A DNA stretch of 64,000 bases from Micromonospora antibiotica (lineage in GTDB: Bacteria > Actinomycetota > Actinomycetes > Mycobacteriales > Micromonosporaceae), in NCBI RefSeq assembly GCF_017599305.1, contig NZ_JAGFWR010000015.1:1-64000 (forward strand), in the 5' to 3' direction. This document shows, in pieces, positions 10,169-18,782 of the stretch; position 1 is the stretch's first letter, and each line of letters starts with the position of its first letter. The notes below the pieces were generated by a model. That model was not told the DNA's origin and did no database searches. It saw only the letters and a program-made list of their open reading frames with translations. Position numbers and translations under genes: made by a program.

Positions 10169-11020
10169 TCAGAAGACCAGCACCCGGTTGTCGTACTGGA
10201 GTAGCCGGTCGGCGCAGTGCCACTCGACGGCTCTGGCCAGGACGGTCCGTTCCACGTCCGCGCCGAGCCGGACCAGGGTGGCGGTGGTGTCCCGGTGCGA
10301 GGTGCGGATCACGTCCTGCTCGATGATCGGCCCCTCGTCCAGCGCGGCGGTGACGTAGTGCGCGGTGGCGCCGATGAGCTTCACGCCGCGCTGCCGGGCC
10401 CGCTCGTACGGGCCGGCGCCGGGGAACGCCGGTAGGAACGAGTGGTGGATGTTGATCACCGGGACGCCGACCTTCTCCAGGAACCCGCCGCTGAGGATCT
10501 GCATGTAGCGGGCCAGCACGATCAGGTCGCACTGCCCGGCCAGCAGGTCGGCGAGGGTGCCCTCGGCGGCGTCCCGGGCGTCGGGCCGGACCGGGACCTC
10601 GTGGAAGGGCACACCGAATCCGGTGACGGTGTCGCGCAGGACGGGGTGGTTCGAGGCGACCAGGGTGACGTCCGCGGCCAGCTCTCCGCGCCGCCACCGC
10701 CAGAGCAGGTCGACCAGGCAGTGGTCGGCCCGCGAGGCCAGGATCGCGATCCGCTTGACCTGTCGGGCGTCGCTGAACCGCCACCGCATGCCGAACGGCT
10801 CGGCGATGGCGGTGGCGAACTGGTCGCTCAGGCCCGCCCGTCGCTCGGGTGCGATGGTGAACTCGGTACGCAGGTAGAACTGACCGCCGCTGGGTTCGCT
10901 GGTGTACTGGTCCAGCTCCACGATGCTGGCTCCCCGCAGGTGCAGGAACCTGGCCACGGCGGCGATGATCCCCGGCTGGTCGGGGCTGGACACGATGAGA
11001 CGAAGGGTGTCGACCGACAT
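10169..11020 (-). CDS. purU: Formyltetrahydrofolate deformylase
   Basis: A 283-residue enzyme that hydrolyses 10-formyl-tetrahydrofolate to formate and tetrahydrofolate. It has an N-terminal ACT domain (about residues 3-80, opening with IVSSPDQPGIIAAV) and a C-terminal formyltransferase fold. The catalytic Asn-x-His is N190-I-H192 (VINIHHSFLP) and the Asp is D228 in LDEGP. I chose ATG at 11020 because a GGAGAG ribosome site precedes it by five bases; a longer frame to 11062 has no support. It is a single cytoplasmic housekeeping gene ending at the hairpin shared with the MFS gene. Confidence 0.95.
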   Translation of the reverse strand: MSVDTLRLIVSSPDQPGIIAAVARFLHLRGASIVELDQYTSEPSGGQFYLRTEFTIAPERRAGLSDQFATAIAEPFGMRWRFSDARQVKRIAILASRADHCLVDLLWRWRRGELAADVTLVASNHPVLRDTVTGFGVPFHEVPVRPDARDAAEGTLADLLAGQCDLIVLARYMQILSGGFLEKVGVPVINIHHSFLPAFPGAGPYERARQRGVKLIGATAHYVTAALDEGPIIEQDVIRTSHRDTTATLVRLGADVERTVLARAVEWHCADRLLQYDNRVLVF

Positions 11021-11105
11021 CTGCTCTCCTCGACGATCTCGGGGTGCCCGGGAAGGTGACACCCCGACGCCGAGCCTGCCCTGCGGACCTAACGCGGATC
11101 CTGCG

Positions 11106-11137
11106 TCGTGCCGTCGTGCCGCTGTGCCGCTGTGCCG
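11106..11137. repeat. Four tandem 8-bp units
   Basis: The gap between purU and the MarR gene holds two copies of tcgtgccg followed by two of ctgtgccg. It is non-coding and may vary in copy number; no role is apparent. Confidence 0.6.
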
Positions 11138-11158
11138 TCGTTCACCCGTCCGTCGGGC

Positions 11159-11647
11159 TCATCCATCGCTCGCCTCGGTGCCACCGCGGAGCCGCAGGAG
11201 CGCCTGCGGGGTGAGGCTGCGGGCGAGGGTCTCCAGGGCGGCGGTGATCTCGGCGATCCGCTGCGGGTCGTCGGTGCCGAGTGCCGTGGCGAGCGCGCCG
11301 TCGATCGAGGCGGCCCTGATCTGGACGACCCGGTCGGAGACCTGCTGTGCGGTGTGCAGCAGCAGCCGTCGCCGGTCGTGGGGGTCGGCCACCGCGTCGA
11401 TGGCACCGGCCTTGCGCAGGCGTGCGGCGCAGACCGACACCTTGCTCTGCGGGAAGCCCGTCCGCTCGGCGATCTCGCTGACCGAGGTGCCCGGGTGGGC
11501 CCGGATGTCGCTCGCCACGATGAGCACCGAGCGGTGCAGTGCCGGGTGGGGGTCTACCCCCTCGGTGGGGATCGCCTCTTCGCCGATCTTCATGAGGGTG
11601 CGCCCCAGGAGGAACAACTCGATGCCGTTCACCCGTTCAGAGTACAT
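11159..11647 (-). CDS. MarR-family transcriptional regulator
   Basis: A 162-residue winged-helix protein. The middle (SVSEIAERTGFPQSKVSVCAARL is the helix-turn-helix region, about residues 55-80) is followed by a wing with DPHDRRRLLL, the standard MarR wing motif. The flanking helices would form the dimer interface. It is transcribed divergently from the alpha/beta hydrolase gene, an arrangement in which MarR proteins usually repress both genes and respond to a small ligand. The start at 11647 opens the protein with MYSERVNGIELF; a GTG a few codons in is also possible. Confidence 0.88.
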   Translation of the reverse strand: MYSERVNGIELFLLGRTLMKIGEEAIPTEGVDPHPALHRSVLIVASDIRAHPGTSVSEIAERTGFPQSKVSVCAARLRKAGAIDAVADPHDRRRLLLHTAQQVSDRVVQIRAASIDGALATALGTDDPQRIAEITAALETLARSLTPQALLRLRGGTEASDG

Positions 11648-11735
11648 CAGAAACGATCCATCATTCGAGATGCATCTGATACGATGCTTTTATCGGCGCG
11701 GGGCCCGCCCGTCCGTCAAGCGCATGGAGATGCAC
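11648..11735. promoter_or_regulatory. Divergent promoter region with a palindrome, probable MarR operator
   Basis: This 88-bp gap between the divergent MarR and hydrolase genes is AT-rich for the window and holds a perfect 10-bp palindrome, agatgcatct, at 11668-11677. Just downstream lies gatacgatg, a possible -10 element for the hydrolase. MarR dimers bind such palindromes next to promoters. The assignment is by position only. Confidence 0.5.
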
Positions 11736-12584
11736 ATGTCCGCAACCGACACCCTCCGGACCGGTACGCTCGCCGTCGCCGGCGCCCGCCTCTACCACGA
11801 GGTCCGGGGCAGCGGCCCGGTCCTGCTGATCGGCCAGAGCGGTGAGGGTGACGCCCGCCGGACCGCCGACCTGGTCGCACAGCTCGCCGACGCGTACACC
11901 GTGGTGACCTACGACCGGCGCGGGCTGTCCCGCAGCGCGCTCACCGACCCCGACCGGCCGGTGACCCTGGCCGACCACGCGGACGACGCCGCCCGCCTGC
12001 TGGCCGCCCTCACCGACGAGCCGGCCGCGATGCTCGGGTGCAGCCTCGGTGCCTCGATCGGGCTCCGCCTGGCCGTCCACCATCCCGGTCGGCTGCACAC
12101 GCTGGTCGCCCACGAACCGGTCTCGCCCCGGCTGCTGCCCACCGGCGAGCGGACCCGCCACGAACGCGAACTGCTCGACGTCCAACGCCTCTACGCCGCC
12201 CGTGGGCTGACCGAGGCCATGCGCGAGATCGCCCGGGTGCTCGGCATCGATCCGACCTGCCAGGAGGCCGAGCCCGACCTCACCCCGCAACCGTTCACGC
12301 CGCGCCGGGTCGCCAACTTCGACACGTTCATCCGCCGGGACTTCACCGCGATCGTCGGCGACGACCTGCGCCCGGCCGACCTGCCCGGCTGCGGCACCCG
12401 GATCGTCCCGGCGGTCGGTGCCCGCACCGCACCGGAGGTCTTCGACCGCCGGTGCGCCGACCGGCTGGCCGAGCTGCTCGGGACCGCACCGGTGGTCTTC
12501 CCCGGCGGCCACAACGGCAACACCACCCACCCCCGGGGGTACGCGGCCACGCTGCGCCGGGTCCTCACCGCCGCGCAGCGCTGA
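11736..12584 (+). CDS. Alpha/beta hydrolase
   Basis: A 282-residue cytoplasmic protein. The nucleophile elbow is GCSLGAS (about residue 105), preceded by the strand and turn YDRRGLSRS typical of this fold, and the C-terminal catalytic His is likely the one in PGGHNGN near residue 258. It could be an esterase or a C-C or haloalkane-type hydrolase; the substrate cannot be told. ATG at 11736 is chosen because GGAG lies six bases upstream; two closer ATGs (11724, 11730) are worse placed. It is divergent from the MarR gene, so induction by its substrate is plausible. Confidence 0.88.
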   Translation: MSATDTLRTGTLAVAGARLYHEVRGSGPVLLIGQSGEGDARRTADLVAQLADAYTVVTYDRRGLSRSALTDPDRPVTLADHADDAARLLAALTDEPAAMLGCSLGASIGLRLAVHHPGRLHTLVAHEPVSPRLLPTGERTRHERELLDVQRLYAARGLTEAMREIARVLGIDPTCQEAEPDLTPQPFTPRRVANFDTFIRRDFTAIVGDDLRPADLPGCGTRIVPAVGARTAPEVFDRRCADRLAELLGTAPVVFPGGHNGNTTHPRGYAATLRRVLTAAQR

Positions 12585-12726
12585 CCGGCGGAGCCGACCG
12601 GCCACCGGCGCGTGGCACCGGGGCGCCGACCACCCGCGGTGCGGCGTGGTACCGGGGGCGCGACCACCCGCGGTGCGGTCCCGCGTGCCGGTGGCGCATC
12701 GGCGGCCGGTGCCGGGGTGGGACGGT

Positions 12727-14385
12727 TCAGCCGCGACTCCACCGCTGGCTGGTCGCGCCGTTGCAGTCCCAGATCTGGGTACGGGTGCCGTTGGCCGTGC
12801 CGTTGCCCACCAGGTCCAGGCACCGGCCCGAGCCGACGGCCGTGACGGTGCCGTCGGCGTTGAAACGCCACTTCTGGTTGGCCTGGCCGTTGCAGTCCCA
12901 GATGATCACCGAGGTGCCGTTGGCGGTGCCGGCGTTGTTGACGTCCAGGCACTTGGTGCCGTAGACCCGCAGTTCCTGGCTGCCGGTCGAGGTCCACGAC
13001 TGGTTGGCCTGGCCGTGGCAGTCCCAGACGATGGCGGTCGCGCCGTTGGTCTGCGTCGCGCCGTTGACGTCGAGGCACCGGCCGGCGGAGACGCTGCGTA
13101 CGGCCGACGTCGTGCCCGGCGGGGGCGTCGTCGGTGGGGGAGTGGTCGGGGGTGGCGTCGTCGGCGGCGGGGTGGTGGGCGGGGGTGTGCCGCCGCCGGT
13201 GACCAGGAACATCGCCGCGCCGTGCGCCGGCACCGAGGCGCTGATCGTGCCGGTCGACGTCGAGTTGCTGTGCGCCCACAGGTCCCGCACCGCGTAGGAC
13301 GACGCGCTGCCGAGGCCGAGCGCGCTGGCCGTGGTGGTGACCGTGGCCGTGCCGCCGCCCCGGTTGAGCAGCACCGTGGCCACCGCTCCGGTGGACATCG
13401 GCTTGCGCCAGACCTCCAGGTCACCGCTGTCACTGATCTTGTAGCCCTGCCGGCCGCCCCAGTCCTGGTCGACCGCGATGACGTCGGTGTTGGTCAGGAT
13501 GGTCCGGGTCGCCGCCGACATGGAGCGCAGGTCGTTGCCGGCCAGCAGCGGGGCGTTCAGCAGCGCCCACAGGCTGAAGTGGGCCCGCGACTCGGTCTCG
13601 GTGGGGCCGTTGCCGACCTCCAGCATGTCCGGGTCGTTCCACGCGCCGGGCCGGGCGTACGAGTCCTTGCCGACCTGCTGGTCGAGGATGCCCATGATGG
13701 AGTTCCAGTTGCCGCCGATGTCGCCGGTGTTGCGCCAGGAGTTGCCCACCGACGCGCCCCAGGTCCAGACGCTCTCCTGGCCCCAGTTGCACAGGCTGTA
13801 GAGGATCTTCCGGCCGGTCGCCGCCAGCGCGTCCCGCATCGCCGTGTAGCGCTGCTGCCCGCTGCGACCGAGGTGGTCGCCGCAGTTGTCGTACTTGAGG
13901 TAGTCGATGCCCCAGGACGCCCAGAGGTTGGCGTCGCGCTGCTCGTAGTTGATGCTCGCCGGGTAGCCGGCGCAGGTGGTCGTCCCGGCCGAGGAGTAGA
14001 TGCCGAGCTTCAGCCCCTTGCCGTGGACGTAGTCGGCGAGCGCCTTCATGCCGCTGGGGAACTTCGCCGGGTCGGCGACCAGGTCGCCGCTGGCGTTGCG
14101 CTGTCTGGTCGACCAGCAGTCGTCGATGTTGACGTACTCGTAGCCGGCCGCCGCCATGCCGCTTGAGACCAGCGTGTCGGCGGTCTGCCGGATGAGCGTC
14201 TCGTTGACGTTGCACCCGAAGGAGTTCCAGTCGTTCCAGCCCATCTGCGGGGTGCGGGCCAGGCCGTTCTCCAGCGCCTGCGCGGGCGGGGCGCCGCCGA
14301 GCACCGCCGCGCCGGTGACCACCGCCGTGCCCAGGGTCGCCGCCAGCAGTACGGGGGACAGCAGGGCGACTCGTCGTCTGAACAT
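12727..14385 (-). CDS. Secreted alpha-galactosidase (GH27) with ricin-type CBM13
   Basis: A 552-residue exported enzyme. Residues 1-37 form a Sec signal peptide (MFRRR, hydrophobic core, AQA cleavage site). The GH27 barrel starts LARTPQMGWNDWNSFGC; the nucleophile is D166 in YLKYDNCGD and the acid/base is D222 in RNTGDIGG. A beta-sandwich follows, then a linker of Thr-Pro repeats (about residues 400-420), then a ricin-B-like CBM13 with several CLDV and QxW motifs that would anchor it on polysaccharide. It should release terminal alpha-galactose from plant oligosaccharides or galactomannan. ATG at 14385 has AAGGAG seven bases upstream. It is a monocistronic gene in a non-cluster region. Confidence 0.95.
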   Translation of the reverse strand: MFRRRVALLSPVLLAATLGTAVVTGAAVLGGAPPAQALENGLARTPQMGWNDWNSFGCNVNETLIRQTADTLVSSGMAAAGYEYVNIDDCWSTRQRNASGDLVADPAKFPSGMKALADYVHGKGLKLGIYSSAGTTTCAGYPASINYEQRDANLWASWGIDYLKYDNCGDHLGRSGQQRYTAMRDALAATGRKILYSLCNWGQESVWTWGASVGNSWRNTGDIGGNWNSIMGILDQQVGKDSYARPGAWNDPDMLEVGNGPTETESRAHFSLWALLNAPLLAGNDLRSMSAATRTILTNTDVIAVDQDWGGRQGYKISDSGDLEVWRKPMSTGAVATVLLNRGGGTATVTTTASALGLGSASSYAVRDLWAHSNSTSTGTISASVPAHGAAMFLVTGGGTPPPTTPPPTTPPPTTPPPTTPPPGTTSAVRSVSAGRCLDVNGATQTNGATAIVWDCHGQANQSWTSTGSQELRVYGTKCLDVNNAGTANGTSVIIWDCNGQANQKWRFNADGTVTAVGSGRCLDLVGNGTANGTRTQIWDCNGATSQRWSRG

Positions 14386-14546
14386 GCGCACGCTCCTTGC
14401 CGGGGTGCAGGCCACGATTCGTAATGCATCGACGCTCGCCAACGTAATTCGTCTGACATGTGACGTCAATACGCGCCCGTCGGCCGTACCCGGGGCCGGC
14501 CTGCGCCGCCCTCGCCGGGCCGCACCGCCCGCCGTCCGGGGCCCGG

Positions 14547-15014
14547 TCACCGGACGTCCGGGCTGCACACCTTCCAGTCGCCGTCCTGCCGCTCGACGTT
14601 CAGCCCCACCGTCCGGGGTGCCTGATCCGAATAGGTGACCTCGGCGGTTACCCACCGCAGGGTCGGTCCCTCGCTCAGGCGCTCGACCGTCACGTCGGTG
14701 ATCCGGAACCCGGTCACCCCGTACCCGCCCGCAGGACGGTCCAGCCAGTCCGCCCGCGACTCGCGGCGTCGGTCGGCCGCACACAACATGTCGTACGCGC
14801 CGTTGTCGTCATGCCTGACCACGGCGGACAGGTAGGCGTCGGCAGCGGCGCGGATGCCGGGCTCCTCCCTCGCGTCCTTGTGGGACAGGTAGAAGCCGGC
14901 GATGGGCGTGCCACAGCAGAGCAGCACGCCGATGCCGACGATGGCGATGACGAAACCCCGGTCGGAGAGGTCCTTCTCGGCGGCCACTGCACCGACGGTA
15001 CGGGCCGGCGGCAA
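14547..15014 (-). CDS. Small membrane-anchored protein of unknown function
   Basis: About 155 residues. One transmembrane segment (about residues 20-43, GFVIAIVGIGVLLCC) is followed by a soluble, probably extracytoplasmic domain with a YLSAVVRHD-type helix and alternating beta strands ending in VERQDGDWKVCSPD. This is the pattern of NTF2-like or lumazine-binding-type small domains found in many actinobacterial lipoprotein-like genes. The start is uncertain: TTG at 15014 gives the longest frame and GTG at 14987 is also possible; neither has a clear ribosome site. Confidence 0.6.
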   Translation of the reverse strand: MPPARTVGAVAAEKDLSDRGFVIAIVGIGVLLCCGTPIAGFYLSHKDAREEPGIRAAADAYLSAVVRHDDNGAYDMLCAADRRRESRADWLDRPAGGYGVTGFRITDVTVERLSEGPTLRWVTAEVTYSDQAPRTVGLNVERQDGDWKVCSPDVR

Positions 15015-15083
15015 GGTGCCCGCCGGCCCGGTCGCGACGGGTGTCCACCGTGCACCACGGCGGACACCCGTCGACAGCCCTCG

Positions 15084-17342
15084 TCAGGAGATCGAGGCGG
15101 GGAACCGGTCCCAGACCCGGTGCGCGGCCAGCAGGGCCTGCGCGTCGGCGAGCACGCCGGTCGGCGAGTCACCGGCCACCACGCCCACCGCGCCGGCCAC
15201 CCCGGCCAGCTCCAGCACCCGCACGCCCGCGCCCCATGCGCCGATCACCTTGGCGTGCCGCCAGCACTCCTGCACCAGCAGCAGCACCCGGGGGTCGACG
15301 ACGCTGGCGTCCGCCGCGCCCGCCTTGGCGTCGCGGGCCGGCAGCGCGTCCGGTGCCGGCGCGGGTGCCCCGGCCAGCAGCAGCGCGTCCAGCTCGACCG
15401 AGCGGCCGGTGGCGAAGGTCCGCTGCACCGTCAGGTCGCCCACCGTGCCGCCGTGTGCGGCGATCACCAGCGGCACCATGCCGGCGGCGGACACCTCCCG
15501 GCGTACCTGCTCGACGCCGTCGGTGTCGGCGTCCGCGTCGACCACGATGCCGACCGTGCGGCCGTCGGCCGGCCAGGTGCGGCCGAGCTGGGACAGCGCC
15601 GGGCTGGGCGCGACGTCGGCCAGCGGCACGGTCGGCTCCGGCGTCGGCAGGCCCAGACCGGTGGCCACCTGCGCGCAGAGCACCGGGTCGATGTTGGCCA
15701 GGCACTGCAACTGCCGTTCCCGGATCGCCTGGTGGTAGCACTTGCCCAACTCGAAGGTGTAGGCCCGGACGATGTGCTCCCGCTCCACCGGCGACATGCT
15801 CAGCCAGAACAGCCGGGCCTGGCTGAAGTGGTCGTCGAAGGAGGCCGGGTTGGCCCGGACCTTCGGGGCCTCGGCCACGGTCACCGGCACGTCGACGAAC
15901 GCGTTCTCGGCGTCCCCGGCCGGGAACGGGTTGCCCCCGTCGAGCGAGTTCGGCCGGTACGGCGCGACCCCGGCGTGCACGGCCTGCTGGTGGAACCCGT
16001 CGCGGAGCATGTCGTTGACCGGCGCGTGCGGCCGGTTGATCGGGAGCTGCGAGAAGTTCGGCCCGCCCAGCCGGGTGAGCTGGGTGTCGACGTACGAGAA
16101 GAGCCGGCCCTGCAACAGCGGGTCGTTGGTGACGTCGATGCCCGGCACCAGGTGGCCGAGGTGGAAGGCGACCTGCTCGCTCTCGGCGAAGAAGTTCGTC
16201 GGCGTCCGGTTGAGCACCAGCTTCCCGACCGGCTGCACCGGTGCCAGCTCCTCCGGCACGATCTTGGTGGGGTCGAGCAGGTCGATGCCGGCGAAGGTCT
16301 CCTCCGGGGTGTCCGGGAACACCTGGAGGCCGAGTTCCCACTCCGGGTACGCGCCGGCCTCGATGGCGTCGTAGAGGTCACGCCGGTGGAAGTCGGGGTC
16401 CATGCCGCTGAGCAGCTGCGCCTCCTCCCAGTCCAGCGAGTGCACGCCCAGCTTCGGCTTCCAGTGGAACTTCGCCAGCACCGTCGCCCCGGCGGCGTCG
16501 ACCAGCCGGAAGGTGTGCACCCCGAAGCCCTCCATGGTCCGGTACGAGCGCGGGATGCCCCGGTCGGACATGTTCCACATGGTGTGGTGCTGCGCCTCGG
16601 TGTGCAGCGAGACGAAGTCCCAGAAGGTGTCGTGCGCGCTCTGCGCCTGCGGGATCTCCCGGTCCGGGTGCGGCTTGCCGGCGTGGATGATGTCGGGGAA
16701 CTTGATCGCGTCCTGGATGAAGAAGACCGGCATGTTGTTGCCGACCAGGTCGAAGGTGCCCTCGTCGGTGTAGAACTTGGTGGCGAACCCCCGGGTGTCC
16801 CGCACGGTGTCGGCCGAGCCCCGGGACCCCAGGACGGTGGAGAACCGGACGAACACCGGCGTCTCCTTACCCTTGCGCAGGAAGCCGGCCCGGGTGATCT
16901 CCTCGGCGCCGTACCCGGTGAAGACGCCGTGCGCGCCCGCGCCCCGGGCGTGCACCACCCGCTCCGGGATGCGTTCGTGGTCGAAATGGGTGATCTTCTC
17001 GCGGAGGTGGTGGTCCTGGAGCAGCGTCGGCCCGCGCGGACCGGCCTTGAGTGAGTGGTCGGTGTCGCGCAGCCGGGCCCCCTGCGCGGTGGTGAGGAAC
17101 TCGCCCTGCTGGCCGTTGGCGACGGCCGGTGCGCCGGTGGCCGCGCCGGTCGGGGTACGGGTCTGCGGTGCGCCCTGTTCCTTCTTGGGTGGCAGCGGAC
17201 CGTGCGGGGTGGTGGGCTCCTCGACGGTCGGCGGGGCGCTGCCCGGTGCGCCGGGCACCTCGGGGGTGATCAGGTGGGACACCTTCTCGGCTGCGGCGTC
17301 CACCACGTCCTTGACGACTTCGGTCGGCTTGCGGGATTCCAT
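15084..17342 (-). CDS. katE: Large-subunit monofunctional catalase (HPII type)
   Basis: A 752-residue catalase that breaks down hydrogen peroxide. After a long low-complexity N-terminal extension (to about residue 75) the core shows the distal His in VVHARGAGAHG, the Asn in DLVGNNMPVFF and the proximal haem-ligand Tyr in RLFSYVDTQ. The last 150 residues form the extra flavodoxin/GATase-like domain that defines clade II large catalases. ATG at 17342 follows an AGAGG ribosome site by about ten bases. It is a single gene with its own promoter in the 154-bp gap upstream. A stress or stationary-phase role is usual for this clade. Confidence 0.95.
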   Translation of the reverse strand: MESRKPTEVVKDVVDAAAEKVSHLITPEVPGAPGSAPPTVEEPTTPHGPLPPKKEQGAPQTRTPTGAATGAPAVANGQQGEFLTTAQGARLRDTDHSLKAGPRGPTLLQDHHLREKITHFDHERIPERVVHARGAGAHGVFTGYGAEEITRAGFLRKGKETPVFVRFSTVLGSRGSADTVRDTRGFATKFYTDEGTFDLVGNNMPVFFIQDAIKFPDIIHAGKPHPDREIPQAQSAHDTFWDFVSLHTEAQHHTMWNMSDRGIPRSYRTMEGFGVHTFRLVDAAGATVLAKFHWKPKLGVHSLDWEEAQLLSGMDPDFHRRDLYDAIEAGAYPEWELGLQVFPDTPEETFAGIDLLDPTKIVPEELAPVQPVGKLVLNRTPTNFFAESEQVAFHLGHLVPGIDVTNDPLLQGRLFSYVDTQLTRLGGPNFSQLPINRPHAPVNDMLRDGFHQQAVHAGVAPYRPNSLDGGNPFPAGDAENAFVDVPVTVAEAPKVRANPASFDDHFSQARLFWLSMSPVEREHIVRAYTFELGKCYHQAIRERQLQCLANIDPVLCAQVATGLGLPTPEPTVPLADVAPSPALSQLGRTWPADGRTVGIVVDADADTDGVEQVRREVSAAGMVPLVIAAHGGTVGDLTVQRTFATGRSVELDALLLAGAPAPAPDALPARDAKAGAADASVVDPRVLLLVQECWRHAKVIGAWGAGVRVLELAGVAGAVGVVAGDSPTGVLADAQALLAAHRVWDRFPASIS

Positions 17343-17496
17343 CTGGGTGGCACCTCTTTGCGGAGCGGGGAACGGGTCTTCTTCCCCTACCCGGGCATCC
17401 CACCGCAAAACACGCAGGGCCGTCCGGTACGTTTCCGCCGCCCCCGCCCCCGCCCCCGCCCGCCGGTGGCCCGGGCACCGCGCCGCCGCCCTGGGG

Positions 17497-17943
17497 TCAG
17501 CGCAACGCGCGGAGGGTGACGGCGGTGACCGCGCCGTACGCCAGGTGCGGGACCAGGTCGGCGACCCAGTCGGTGGCCGACCAGGTCCGCGGGTCGGTGA
17601 CCCGCAACAGGGTCAGCGGGCCGTTGGAACCGATCATCGCCAGGCCGGTCAGCGCGAGGGTGGACACGCCCAGCGGCAACCGGCGACCACCGGCCGCCAC
17701 GTAGCCGACGGCGGCGGCCACCGAGGTGACGTAGCCGAGCAACGGCCCGAGCCCGGACCGCCGGTTGGTGGCGGTCCGGGCGTCACCGAGGTCGACGTGG
17801 GCCAGTTCGGCCAACCGGCCGGCGCTGTCCTCGGCGGTGCTGCTGGCCGGCCGGGCCCGGACCACCATGTCGAGGTAGGTGACGGCGTTGAGGGCGGACG
17901 CGCCGGCCGCACCGGCGATCAGGGCTCTGCTGGTCGGCATCAT
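17497..17943 (-). CDS. Small membrane protein, unknown function
   Basis: A 148-residue protein with an N-terminal segment (RALIAGAAGASALNAVTYLDMVVRA pattern), a hydrophilic loop rich in Asp, Thr and Arg, and three further hydrophobic segments (about residues 68-85, 92-108 and 125-145). It resembles a common type of actinobacterial four-helix membrane protein with no assigned role. It lies between the catalase and DUF1801 genes on the same strand, but the gaps suggest separate transcripts. Confidence 0.65.
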   Translation of the reverse strand: MMPTSRALIAGAAGASALNAVTYLDMVVRARPASSTAEDSAGRLAELAHVDLGDARTATNRRSGLGPLLGYVTSVAAAVGYVAAGGRRLPLGVSTLALTGLAMIGSNGPLTLLRVTDPRTWSATDWVADLVPHLAYGAVTAVTLRALR

Positions 17944-18019
17944 CCCTGCCGCGTACCCGCCTGAGCGGCGGTGACACCCCGGACCACCGCCCGCCAGCCG
18001 GGAAACCGGCCGCCGCCGG

Positions 18020-18508
18020 TCAGGAGACCGCTGCCGTCACCAGTTCCCGGACCCGCTTCTCCACGGTAGGGCTCCAGGTACGCAACGCGTACGACACCGG
18101 CCAGAGGTCACCGTCGTCGAGGTGCGCCGCCTCCTGGAAACCCAGGGTCGAGTACCGGTAGTTGAACTTGCCGGCGTCCTGGAAGAAGACGACGATCTTG
18201 CCGTCCTCGTTCGCGTACGCGGGCATCCCGTACCAGGTCTTCGGGGACAGCTGCGGAGCCGCCGTGACCACCGTCAGGTGCACCCGCTCGGCCAGCGCCC
18301 GGTCCGCCGGGGCCATCTGGGCGATCCGGTCCAGCACCGCCTGCATCCCGTCGGCCTTCTTGGCGCCCTTCTTGCCCTCGGCACGCAACTCGGCGGCGCG
18401 TTCCTGCATCGCGGCGCGCTCCTCGGCGCTGAACCCGCCGGCATCGGCCCCGGCGGCCTCTCCGGCGGTGCCGCCGCCGGACGCGGCGGTCGAACTCTTC
18501 GTGGACAC
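18020..18508 (-). CDS. DUF1801 (YdhG-like) protein
   Basis: A 162-residue soluble protein. The C-terminal 100 residues match the DUF1801/YdhG pattern (PKTWYGMPAYANEDGKIV, then a FFQDAGKFNYRY segment). The first 55 residues are Ala/Gly/Lys-rich and probably disordered. GTG at 18508 is chosen because GAGGGAGAC lies just upstream; longer frames have no ribosome site. Function is unknown. It is divergent from the first P450 gene and marks the left edge of the biosynthetic cluster. Confidence 0.8.
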   Translation of the reverse strand: MSTKSSTAASGGGTAGEAAGADAGGFSAEERAAMQERAAELRAEGKKGAKKADGMQAVLDRIAQMAPADRALAERVHLTVVTAAPQLSPKTWYGMPAYANEDGKIVVFFQDAGKFNYRYSTLGFQEAAHLDDGDLWPVSYALRTWSPTVEKRVRELVTAAVS

Positions 18509-18782
18509 GCTGTCTCCCTCACTGGGTGGACGAGGCGCGGCGTCCTGCCGGCCACCTGGGAAAAGGCTATGGTCCGGTGCCGCCGCCCGCTTCTCGATTC
18601 CTGACCAACGGCAGGCGGCCGGATGACCCCACCGTGGGGCAGGACCGGGGCTGCGCCGGTCCACCCGGGTTGGCGGCCGGCTGGCGGACCCGTCGTCGGG
18701 GGGCGCCGGTCGTGGACACGTCGCCGTCGATGCGTCTATGGTCACCGCATCCTCCGCCCGTGCCCGTCGTCCGAGGAGCGCC

